Below the pieces are notes generated by a model. That model was not told the DNA's origin and made no database searches. It saw only the letters and a program-made list of their open reading frames with translations. From assembly GCF_021130785.1 (NCBI RefSeq), contig NC_060213.1, positions 112,507,501-112,571,500 of the forward strand: a stretch of DNA of 64,000 bases. The letters run 5' to 3'. Source of the DNA: Homalodisca vitripennis (lineage: Eukaryota > Arthropoda > Insecta > Hemiptera > Cicadellidae). Within the stretch, counting starts at the first letter, position 1. Every line of letters starts with the position of its first letter. Position numbers and translations under genes: made by a program. This document shows positions 1 to 10,960 of the stretch, piece by piece.

Positions 1-662
1 TAAATAAGAACCGCATTGGATTCTCTTTAAAAAGAATGTTACCTACAAGTCTTACAATCAAAATAGACCCATATTCCCGATCTTTAAAGATACAAATTAA
101 ATGCTCAGCATGTAAGGCATTTCCCTTTCCCTTTGCAAGTTGGCAGCTTTCTATAATTTTGTCTGTTTTTGTTTCGTTTGTTTTTGTGTGTTTTATAGGA
201 TAGAAATGAACAGCAACAGCATAGTTTTCTTTACAAAAACCGGTTTGAATTTGAACATATATAGCATAAGTCAGTTTTTTATACAAACAATGTATCATTA
301 GACCTGGCCCATTTGAACACAATAATTTAAAGTTTTATAGTTAATTTTGCTGAATGTTTGTTCACTTTTTCCTCAAAGAGTTTAATACTCTATAATGGTC
401 CTCTCTCTGTAATGGTCTTTAAATATTTAAGTAAGTTGAAATTTTATTACAAAAATATAATATGGCCCAATACAGCAAGAACACCTTTTTATTATTGTAA
501 CAAGATAAGCCTAACGGCGGCCAAAAAACCTTTAATTCGGGCCCTGGCCACAAGACAATAAAAAAAGAACAAAACTGAAAACCTGTCTTGGCTGCGTATT
601 CAGAATTGGAGGTGGTTCCTCCAGGAGCTTATTCCATTCAGCATTCTCTATATTTACATACT
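1..662. other. Intron of the ephexin gene, no exon seen
   Basis: AT-rich DNA upstream of the first supported ephexin exon. I see no coding exon with plausible splice sites. It is taken as intron because the exon at 841 opens with an acceptor and the reading frame continues a protein whose N-terminal RhoGEF part must lie outside the window. Confidence 0.5.
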
Positions 663-761
663 CCCCACCCCCCCCCCCCCCCACCCCCCCCCCCCCCCAC
701 CCCCCCCCCCCCCCACCCCCCCCCCCCCCCACCCCCCCCCCCCCCCACCCCCCCCCCCCCC
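663..761. repeat. C15A satellite with a 16-bp period
   Basis: Nearly pure C tract on the + strand, interrupted by single A residues at 667, 683, 699, 715, 731 and 747, that is exactly every 16 bases. The - strand is therefore runs of 15 G separated by T, a composition able to form G-quadruplexes (i-motif on the other strand). It sits in an intron about 80 bases before the acceptor of the ephexin exon at 841. Confidence 0.9.
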
Positions 762-840
762 AAACCACCTAAGCTATTTTGAAGTGGTTCACATCTTACT
801 TGTACTGCTTGGATTCTGAGTTGAACGGTTGTGTTGCCAG

Positions 841-1042
841 ACTTTGAGCTGTGACAGTGAGACAGATAGACAGCGATGGCTCCAGGTGTCAAGTCCCCCG
901 CAGTCTGAGGCTCCTGGGGAGACACTCTACGAGGGATGGGACTGCCCTCAGGTCACGGCCATCCATAACTACCTGCCGTCACAGCCCGACGAGCTCAACC
1001 TCGCTCTGGGCGACATTGTCAACGTTCTGCGCAAGACTGAAG
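841..1042 (+). CDS. Exn: Ephexin-family RhoGEF, penultimate coding exon (end of PH domain and start of SH3)
   Basis: Exchange factor for Rho GTPases; this part carries the end of the PH domain and the first half of the C-terminal SH3 domain. The exon begins after an acceptor ending TTGCCAG at 840 and ends before GTATGT at 1043, in phase 1. Visible signatures are SETDRQRWL (last PH helix), YEGWDCPQV (linker typical of ephexins) and the SH3 start QPDELNLALGDIVNVLRK. The catalytic Dbl-homology domain lies upstream, outside the window. It joins in frame with the exon at 2153. The symbol follows the Drosophila orthologue and is inferred from the linker-plus-SH3 signature; other ephexin paralogues cannot be separated without the DH domain. 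Confidence 0.85.
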
Positions 1043-2152
1043 GTATGTGTGGATAGAGCCAGTGTGTTACGCAATATTTAATTTATTCTGCAATCATTAC
1101 ATCACACAGATTGTGGAATCTAGAAAACTCCAATGTAATGTTGATGATGAAGTAATCAAAAATTAAACTCATAGGTATTGCAAAAACGCAAACAAATTAT
1201 TTTTTTGTTTAATTACAATAATACAAGTACAATACTAAAGTTAGTGGAGCAAATATTTAAGAGAATTTAAGCCCTATTTCAGGGATATAGCACCCCGAAA
1301 TCCCAAACTTAGGTCAGTGTGACTTGTGGCCAAATATTTGTGTTGAAACTCTTGATATAATACACAGGTGTATTAGTAATAGCATTATAAATTAACATTT
1401 TTTGTAGATGAAATATTACCTTTCACATAAAAAGCACTTTGATCAACCATTTGACATCACACGCTGTCAAAGACTTCACTCTTGGAACATTCGTCTGAAG
1501 AGATCCAAAAAAAGTCTTTGAAGAAGTCCAAAACAAACTCTTTACATTGTTTTTGACATCAGTGTCACTTAGACTACACAATATAGTGTATAAGAGATAT
1601 TCTAATTGTCTCACAGGTGCATAATTGACTGCACTACAGTGTTTTAGGCACAAATCCAAAAGGACAGTGGAGCAACCAAGTTTTCGACACATAACGTAGC
1701 TGTAGTGTGAAGGGTTGATTCAATGTGAATGTTGAGTTTGCTCCAGTTCACCTTCCCACAATAGCTGTTATGTGTGGAATACTAGTGGTGTTGACATGAA
1801 ACATAAATACCAAATACTTCTATCTAATAATAATAGTGAAACATGTAAGAAAATAGTGGGAATTTGAATCAGCTAATAGTATCAGAAACATGTAAAAGAG
1901 ATAGCGGGAATTGAGTCCCACTAATCAGAACATCTGAGTACTAATCAGCTAAAAACTCAAGTTGTACAAATTTAAAAAGTTCTACATTTTTTATAAACAG
2001 ATTTTTTTCAGAAAATCGGTATTAGTGATGTAACATGTACACACCACCACGAGTGATCGCGTTAAAACCTCTGATACTGTCAATTTTATTTAGAATGTAA
2101 TGTTGTGTGAATCTCCACTTTAAGAATGTTCTCTGATATGTGTGTGTTGCAG
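1043..2152 (+). other. Ephexin last intron
   Basis: Intron between the two SH3-coding exons, with GT at 1043 and AG at 2151-2152. It contains a copy of a dispersed foldback-type repeat at about 1440-1760 (listed separately). Otherwise it is AT-rich with no coding signal. Confidence 0.8.
1440..1760. repeat. Fragment of dispersed foldback element
   Basis: Resembles the left arm of the element at 40798-41903 and the edge of the one at 58261-59566. Shared text includes a stretch about a gene-like 'gaagaaatccaaaa', 'ggagcaa...agttttc.acacat' and an end reading GTTGAGTTT.GCTCCA. Only one arm is seen here, so it is a solo arm or a decayed copy. Confidence 0.55.
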
Positions 2153-2520
2153 GGTGGTTTTACGGTGAGAGGACACGGGATGGCGAGAAGGGTTGGTTTC
2201 CCGGCAATTATACTCGTGAGATCGCATCCAAACATGTCCGAGCCAGAAACCTCAAACAACGGCATCGGCTGTTGCAACTGTCTGCTGACTTTGTCCAGCA
2301 GAAGAAAAGGTTAAATAAAAGTCGATTCAGCATAAGTTTTTCTAACTCAGTCAACAAATTTTTTAATAATTGTGAAATATTAATACATCAAGTTGTTTCT
2401 CTCGAAATATTTCTCCTGTTCGACCTCAAGTGCTGTTGTAGTGAACTAAAAATGTATTTTGTATTTGTATATTTTGTAAAAGTTTACAACAAAGGGACCA
2501 ATTCGCTTAAAGTTGACTAA
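2153..2520 (+). CDS. Exn: Ephexin-family RhoGEF, last coding exon (SH3 end and C-terminus)
   Basis: Starts after TTGCAG at 2152 and completes the phase-1 codon from the exon ending at 1042, giving KTE-G-WFYGERTRDGEKGWFP, the classic SH3 RT-loop/WFP core. This is followed by NYTREI and a basic tail HVRARNLKQRHRLL shared by ephexins. After QQKKR the frame stays open for about 69 further residues rich in Phe, Ile and Asn to TAA at 2518-2520. That extension looks unlike the family, which normally ends soon after the basic tail. Either the protein really carries it, or the GT in AGAAAAGGTTAAAT is a weak donor to another exon. Confidence 0.8.
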
Positions 2521-4440
2521 TATATTTCTGCTAATTTTTACTTGTCGAGGTGTATATTTTTACTGTGCTAGTCATGTAATAACTTCTCTGTTAACAATAT
2601 TGTGTAATTTGTTGATGATGGCTGTATTTCTATTGTTGTTAATGTTAGAATGCTTATGATCTTGTTATCTGTTAGTTTTGTTATTGCCAATATGTTCTGT
2701 AAGCTCTGTGCTATTGATATTGCCATAACAGTTGAAATATTATTTAGTGATTAAGTCGTCCAATTATGTTGACTTGTTTTTAACGCATTTATTCAATTTG
2801 CATTTATTTTCAAAGAAGAATTGACATTCTACAGCTTGTGTGTTTGTAAGTGCCAAAGGTTATATATAACATGTAAATTACCTATTCTGTTGATTAAATA
2901 ATCTAATCTACACAAAAGGAATTTCTAAGAAATGCTTTATGTTAGATTGAAATCCAATGAACATTACCAATGAGAAAACAGTAATTTTTTAAAGTACTTG
3001 AAAAGCTAAACAACTCAGTTATTTTAATCGAATTCTCACTAAGAAATTAAGAAAAACCTGTGAAATTGAGCTTAAAAATCTTTAAGAACAGAAGAAAATA
3101 AATACTTTTTACTAACAATTGAGTAATTTTTATTACCAAAAGATGTTATTAAATAGGAAAGCAAAATGGACAGAGAATGTTTTTATTTTATTGAATTATT
3201 GCAATATTGTTTTTAATTCCCCTTACATAAAATTACTATCCATTCAAAAAGTTTAAATTTCTAATTCATGAAATTTATATTTATTTTTAATCTTTACACA
3301 AGTGTAGTTACCAGAGAAAAAAGATTACTTTTTTACTAACATTGTGATGAAATTAGAGTCAAAATTGTGTCTCATGTAAAGAAACCTCTATTAATTATTT
3401 TATTGTGAGACATAACAGTTTCTTTGGACATTTAGAATTTTATTGTCAAGCTTGCATAGTTAATACTAATATCCTATTACATAATAGCTTCTCATTTCTC
3501 TCCAGTGTCACTTTCAATTACTCAATTCTTAAGTTAAGGCAATTGTGTAATAATATATCAATTTTTTGTGATACATAAGAAAATGAGTAGTTGTCACATC
3601 AATACTTTTTAGTATTTTAGTTTTGATTTCATGAAATAATATTATATAACTTATTAATTGGCATAAAAACCACTACGAATCATGTTATAGTGTTCATATT
3701 GAGTATCTTATTTATTGTAAATTAATACTATTAAACTTAGGACTTCGTACTTATTTTTTGTAAAATGCATTGTACAAATGTGTATAAACAGCAAATCGTA
3801 ACTTTTACATTCCACAATGACCTTGTAAATATCTGTTTAAAAATATGTTGAATAAAAATGTTTTCTATCAAAAAAATTGTTTTGTTCAACCTGTTAGTAT
3901 CTGTAAGGATATAATTTAAATTTTAGTTTGTGCCCATTTTGAATATTTAATTACAAGTTTTACGTATTCAACAATCTTGGTACTTATTAACCTTAGAACC
4001 TGGCATATGGTGGTTCTGTACGGTGGCTCTATTTCAGTAGCCACACAGATTAAAAAAATTATCCCATTTCATAACAGTTACTACAGTTACTGTAGTTAGT
4101 CCAAATGTAAACCAATTATATGCCAATTTATTAAGGAATATTTTGAGGATATTATAATTACAATAACTTATTGTTTCCATGTAAATAACAGCTAACAATT
4201 AAAACAAATTCTTTTGTAAATATTCTGTTGTGCTAATGCTTAACAAGTTTACATCAAAACTGTAAATGTATAACCTATTCTATATTTTGTACTGATTCTA
4301 AAAATATATATATATTTATTCTAACTTTTACCTCAATACTTTTTAAATAGGTTGGATCTCTAAAGAAATAACACCTTTCATGGGTAAACATAATCTTATG
4401 ATTGTATTTAATACTTATGTAAGCATGGCACTTGAAAAAA
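2521..4440 (+). other. Probable ephexin 3'UTR and AT-rich flank
   Basis: Very AT-rich, with no coding signal. AATAAA at about 3850 lies in TGTTGAATAAAAATG and is followed within 20 bases by an A run, making it a reasonable polyadenylation signal for the ephexin transcript. Nothing else recognisable is seen to 4440. Confidence 0.45.
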
Positions 4441-4709
4441 ATAAAATGAAATACTAAATTTGAATGCTACTTTATTTACATATGTACAATATATACCAAA
4501 TTTCCTCTTTCACTCAGTCACTGGATTCCACCCTGCGTTTTCAGCCTCCCTGTCAAACTGGTCTGGCATAGTGTTTGAGCAGATGGTAGCACTTAAGTTG
4601 AACTCCACAATTCCATCCAGGGCAAAATAAATTGGTTTTCTTTTTCAAGTTTTTACACTCACATACTGCCAGCACACAAGCGACAGTTTGTATTTGGGAG
4701 TTTTGTGAA

Positions 4710-5495
4710 TTCATGAGCAGGGCCAAGAACATAACCAGGTGGAACAACAACTTCTCTGTCTGACTTCCACAATTGTGAGAGTTCATGAGCAGGGCCAAGA
4801 ACATAACCAGGTGGAACAACTTCTCTGTCTGACTTCCACAATTGTGAGAGTTCATGAGCAGGGCCAAGAACATAACCAGGTGGAACAACTTCCTCTGTCT
4901 GACTTCCACAATTGTGAGAGTTTATGAGCAGGGCCAAGAACATAACCAGGTGGAACAACTTCTCTGTCTGACTTCCACAATTGTGAGAGTTCATGAGCAG
5001 GGCCCAAGAACATAACCAGGTGGAACAACTTCTCTGTCTGACTTCCACAATTGTGAGAGTTTATGAGCAGGGCCAAGAACAAGAACATAACCAGGTGGAA
5101 CAACAACTTCTCTGTCTGACTTCCACAATTGTGAGAGTTTATGAGCAGGGCCAAGAACATAACCAGGTGGAACAACAACTTCTCTGTCTGACTTCCACAA
5201 TTGTGGGAGTTCATGAGCAGGGCCAAGAACATAACCAGGTGGAAACAACTTCTCTGTCTGACTTCCACAATTGTGAGAGTTCATGAGCAGGCCCAAGAAC
5301 ATAACCAGGTGGAACAACAACTTCTCTGTCCGACTTCCCACAATTGTGAGAGTTCATGAGCATGGGCCAAGAACATTACCAGGTGGAACAACTTCTCTGT
5401 CTGACTTCCACAATTGTGAGAGTTCATGAGCAGGGCCAAGAACATAACCAGGTGGAACAACAACTTCTCTGTCTGACTTCCACGATTGTGAGAGA
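4710..5495. repeat. Minisatellite, about 11 units of 66-76 bp
   Basis: Tandem array whose unit reads TTCATGAGCAGGGCCAAGAA, then CATAACCAGGTGGAACAAC, then TTCTCTGTCTGACTTCC, then ACAATTGTGAGAG. Unit length changes by small indels (an extra AAC triplet, an AAGAAC duplication, single-base changes), so every frame is open for some distance on both strands and produces repetitive apparent proteins. I see no start, splice or conservation pattern that supports coding. On the - strand an AATAAA (complement of TTTATT at about 4470) follows the array, so it could be transcribed in a 3' end. Confidence 0.92.
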
Positions 5496-5499
5496 ACAC

Positions 5500-8400
5500 T
5501 TACTAGGAAATCATGTCTGCTACAAGGTCGGTCTGATTTACCTCAGTGTCACAACAAACTTCGTTATCACTAGAAATGGATACCCCATAACGAGCTCTCT
5601 AAGGTCATTTGATCGGTCTCTAAAGTTTTCATCCGTAATAACTAAAACTATAACCTAAGAAAGCTAAACCACAGTAGTAACAACTATGAAATACATTTTT
5701 CTAGTGGAAAAGAATAGAAATGATAATTATAAATATATTACATAATAGTATTTATTTTGAATAAAATCTGAAATAACAAAAAGAATTATCTAAGAACATA
5801 AGAAAATTCTCACAATATTTCTACCACACAAGCAATCCTAATATGCATGTGTGGTTTCTTTTTTCTAAAGTCAAAGATAAGTCTCTAGACTGGAGATATG
5901 AACTGTTTCAAGTTAAACAATCATAGGATTTTTTTAGTTTAAGTAATTGCTGTTTTTAGAGAATGGTAACATCTCCACAACTTGTAAAAAGTAATACTTT
6001 TATACAAAACCAAAAGATTGGTTACAGTCTATTTTAACTTTTTTCCTGACTAAACACTCACTGTTAGAAGAATATTTAAAAGCCGATTGTAGTAAAATGA
6101 CCTTCTGTATTTCCCTTTTATATATTTTCTTGATCGGGAAAACAAGCAAAACCAAATATTGCAAAAAAATACCAAGACACAAGCAAATTACAATGGTAAT
6201 AAATTGTACTTTGTAAATTGGTTTTGCAATATTTTATACTTTTCAATTTTTTTGGAGTGAACAAAATTTAATGGTGTGAGATTCTAAGTTACATACTGAT
6301 TTATAACTGCTATTAAAGAAACATCTTTGTGAGGTGTTCTCAGGGTCTTGAAACGGTTATGGCTACCTATCAATACTGCCAAAATTTACGTATTTGACTC
6401 ATATTGACTCTTCTGAAATCAATATTTTAGAACCATACATATGCCAAATGGTTTAATCTCATCAGTTAATTCAGTTTACAACAATAAATTATTTTATTGC
6501 AAAAGGAAAATCAAACACTTGTTAAAAAAATGCCATAATTTATTCCATTAATACAAATACATGATAAACAATGCATGTAACATAGAAAAATATAAACTAT
6601 AATAATATTAATATATGGTTTTCTATATATTATTTACATAGGTGTAATAGAAGTAATAAGAGGTTTGGCTCTAAAAAGTAAGCCAATAATTATTTTCCAT
6701 TCCGTTACCTAAATTTCACTGCAACATAATTGCAGTGGACTACAAAAGATAGAAGGGCTTCCCTTAAAAAGATAACAGGGACTTTTTAAATACTGGTTTG
6801 CTTAAGTAGATAGAATATATTGAATGAAAATGAAGTAAAGTGACTGGATATAAATAAAATAAAATAAAAAAATAATAGTAAATAAAAATCATATAAAACT
6901 TTTTAATGCACTAAGATCTGATATGAGACACCAACATTCGGTAGATTGATTGAGATTGACTATTTAATGCACTTATGCAAATTTCATTCATCAAGCTTTC
7001 AAAGTAATTTGTAAATTCTTTAACAAAATGCACATTTTATTTCTGAATACATAAAATGTGCATCATTCACAAAATTTTTAAAGATGTCCTTTCATAAACG
7101 ATTAAAAACAGACACATCAGACAAGATTTACTTTTTAAAATTAAAAAACAAATACTAAAATCTATTCTAAAATAATAATTTGTAATATATTGTTCACACT
7201 GTCCTCCATTATCCTTTGGCCTTGACCTACATAAATTTGTAATAACATATCGGTATAATCCATCTACAGTATTACTTTTATTATCTCAAAATATGCAGAG
7301 CTTTATAAAGAATACTTTAATTTTATTGTTGGCAGAGAAATTTAATGTTATTAAGTTGCATAAGAGACAGACACAAGCTATTTAGAGTTTGAGAGAAATG
7401 ATTTACACAATATTTTTCACAGTCAATACATTACACTATAAACGATACACAACAATCTTTCTGTACCAATGTATACATCCTATATACTGAGTCGATTTAG
7501 AATTAAAAAATAGACTTTTTTGGGATAAATCCAATCATTGCAATATTTTGAAATGTAGGTCTGAAAGCCAAGGATTATTGCTAATGTATAGGAAAATCAG
7601 CAGGTTTACTTTGAAAATTTCCTTTCAGAGTCCACTGATTCTAAGGAACACATCAAAACAGACCAAAGTACATATATTTAGAAATTTTCGATTAGATTGC
7701 AATCTTTCCCTACTGGTTCAGAAAGTATCCAACCAATATTTTGTTGGTGCTGATACCAATTCCTACTGCAGGTATGTTTTCCAGTCATTCATTACAGTGT
7801 TGGAAGCATAGGTTTACTTTAACATACAATGAATGTTTTACAATGTCTAGTACGCATTGTATGCCAGAGAATGGAACACTGACGGTTAGTGTGGACAGGT
7901 GGGAGGGGAACTTGCAGAACTTTGGCATGTCACAGTTCAATAAATTCTAACATTATTTTGTTATTTAACAATTCTGCTGTTCATCCACGGTATTCATGAT
8001 CAGTTATAGATCTGGAAGCACGAGGCTAGAAAATGTATTAACCTACGACATTATAACATCAAAAAGCATCAGAACTCTTGTTTTCACACAAGATATTTAA
8101 AAATATTAATAAATTACACCAAAATTAGAAAAAATACTTAAAATTTACTTGAGTTACTATTCAAATAAATAAAAACATAACTATTACATTTTACTGCCAA
8201 CTGCGTAGTAAAAAAGCAGGACAGATTAAAAACAAAATTATTGATAAAAACAAGTGTACCTTTTATACATGGTTCAATCACTTGGAATTTGATTTCAATT
8301 ACAAGAATAATGAAAGAAAAAATATGAAAATGGAATGGAGGGAAATGTGGAATGTAAACATTAATAAATTGTTTAGAAATACATTTAGGGAGAAAAATAA

Positions 8401-9681
8401 AATGTTACATGACAAAACAGCAGTATAAACTGTATTGTTTGTAATTAGACAATGTGATTGACCATGATTAAAATATTATGGGACTAACATTTTCCACATT
8501 CCACAAATAGTAAATCTACTCGATTTTCACCTGAGAAATCAAAATAAGTCTAAAACTTACAAACATGTACAGTTTTAAAACTTGATTTAAAACAAAGGAG
8601 GATTTTTATTTATTGTATGTTTAACAAAGAAAGCGTGGCCACCTAAGACTTTATAAATTTAGGAATTTTAAGTTTTAAGTTTAAAGTGAATTTTAATTAA
8701 GTGTAAAGCCACTATAACAATGGTTCTGTTACTGTCTGGCACTGGTTTAATATTAGTACAGTCTTCAAAGTTAAAAATAATATGAAGTGAAAATGAAAAC
8801 TGTAATTTTATCTCTACACTTATTATGAAAAACTAAAACTTAACAAACTACACAATAAACAAAAATGATACCCTGTGATTGTAACATCATTCCCAGAGAA
8901 GCTGGTGTTTTGTTTTGTAATGCAACCAAGACACTTAAAAAGTATAGACAGTAAAAAAGAAACTGAGATAAATTGCACTTTATAATGATATCCAAAACTT
9001 GAAAACACTATTATCACGCTTCTCCAACAATTACAAACACTAATACAGTGTAATATACAACTAAAATTATCCCAACAACCTACAAATATTATGGTCCAAC
9101 AAACAATTTTTACAACCTATCAATAACAATGAGATTCAAGTCTTTTTCTGAGTTCCAAAGAACTATCGAAAACAAACAAGCCACTTCCGCAAGTCATGAC
9201 TATTCAATGGTGGGATGGTGGACATCTTTTTGCGTTTTACCGTCTAATATCAGCCTTTAGGCATAGAAAATATCTACCGTATTGCGCAAAAATACATAAA
9301 ATATATTATGTACATTATTTTACAGTCAACACAACATGTTGACATTTCACAGTGTTTTCTTTAAGTATTGAATACAATATTTTAGTTCTATCTGTTCAAT
9401 AAGTAGACATGGTTTTTTTTCTGTGGTTTTAACATTACAAAACTGGCAAATAAAAATGCATGTTTAATTACGTACATCGTTGTATCCATAATCATTTTAT
9501 ATTCTCATATAACTATAACTGCTGATCAAATCAATTCAAATGACAAAGTACTTCGGATTTTAAATCCAACTTGAATCATAACAGTACTTGAGTACTGTGT
9601 TATGATCGCAGAAGTTACAAAGAAATCAGTATTTCCAAGTGAGTACTATTTTTTGCGAGTATGTGCCAAATCTTACGTGGT
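5500..9681. other. AT-rich region between ephexin and logjam, no gene seen
   Basis: The two genes converge here. Short open frames are present but none has motifs, splice partners or unusual codon content. Part of the right side is probably the 3'UTR of the - strand logjam gene. I see nothing else in it. Confidence 0.5.
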
Positions 9682-9903
9682 CTACACACGCGGCTTGCCG
9701 GGCTTAACCTCGAAGAGTCGTCGGACAAAGTGCACCTGCAGCACAGTGGTGCCAACTATCACCATGATCTGAACCAGAGACCAGTTGAGCACGTAGTTGT
9801 TGTTATCTGAGATCAGGTTGTAGTCTCTGGCTTCAGTACCCCGCAGGTGGTTCTGATGTTGCAGCATCTCGTTGATGTTCCGTTCCACCGTCATTATCGC
9901 TGA
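9682..9903 (-). CDS. loj: logjam-like exon 4 (coiled coil end, membrane helix, tail)
   Basis: Acceptor ATTGCAG before 9903; begins TCA GCG ATA ATG in phase 0 and encodes SAIMTVERNINEML, the membrane segment and the tail to TAG at 9682-9684. ERNI is the usual p24 coiled-coil signature before the helix. Confidence 0.95.
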   Translation of the reverse strand, partial: SAIMTVERNINEMLQHQNHLRGTEARDYNLISDNNNYVLNWSLVQIMVIVGTTVLQVHFVRRLFEVKPGKPRV

Positions 9904-10907
9904 CTGCAATAGACACATGCTTGTATCGGTCAAAGAGTAAATCATCAGTTTTTCAATCAGACTTTAAGTGCCAGTTGAGAAATATAATATTGAACCCTGT
10001 ATTTTTGATAGGAAAAGATTGACAAAGTTATATACTCCTAGACAGTAACAAGCTGAGAAACTCAAACACTTGTGATGTTTACAGCATTTCAAACAACATT
10101 CTAAACCATATTATGCTCCATCCTATTCCATTCACATTGCAAAATTCCTCAATGAAGGAATCTTTCCAGAAAATTTGTAAAACTTCAAAATTGATGAAAT
10201 TAAAAAAAAAAAAAAGGAAAAGAGACCAACCACATAATTACTGCCCAATCTCCATTGCAATGTGCAAAAAAAAAACCTGTTTGAAATTTTAATTTATGGT
10301 CTAGTAAAAAATGTTTTTCAAATTTTTTTTTAATCCAACTAATTAAATTTAATCAAAAACAAAAGGTATGGATCATGGTTAAAAGACAATATTTTTGAAT
10401 GTTGTTTCCCTTAGGGCTCTGTGCTTGGTCAACTCTTATTCTTCTTATTAATTTATATAAATGATCTGCCCAATTCAGTGCAAGCTATCACATTGATTAA
10501 TGCAGATGACACTACAATTTTAAAAATTGCCGACAGTTAGGAAAATTTACTGCAATCAGATTTTAATATTCACAATTATAATAAATATCAATATACAAAA
10601 TTATAGACTAAGTAAAACCATGACTAGCCATACTGGCGTATGTTTAATAGTCTATAATAAACTTGTTTATATCATTAGACAATATCCTGAGATTGTGTTC
10701 AAAAATAAATACTATTATGAGCTAACAGTAACAACATTTTATAGATTAGATAATTTTTTGTGGCAAATGTGGGCTTTAGGTGGATTTTGTATACAAAATC
10801 AGTCTGTTACAATTGTCCTCATGGTAAAAATGACAGAAAATTTCTGTGTTACTTCATTAAAGATGACTCCAAAGGCCCAAAATCAACCCCCATTCTGAAG
10901 TTTATAT

Positions 10908-10960
<53 letters not shown>

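Noticed and set aside
588..925. Open frames with Pro-rich or Gly-rich runs over the C15A tract
   Set aside because: They are simple translations of the C/G repeat. They ignore the splice acceptor at 840 and have no other support.
4553..5499. Overlapping repetitive open frames on both strands
   Set aside because: All lie in one minisatellite, change frame with unit indels, and have no splice or start evidence.
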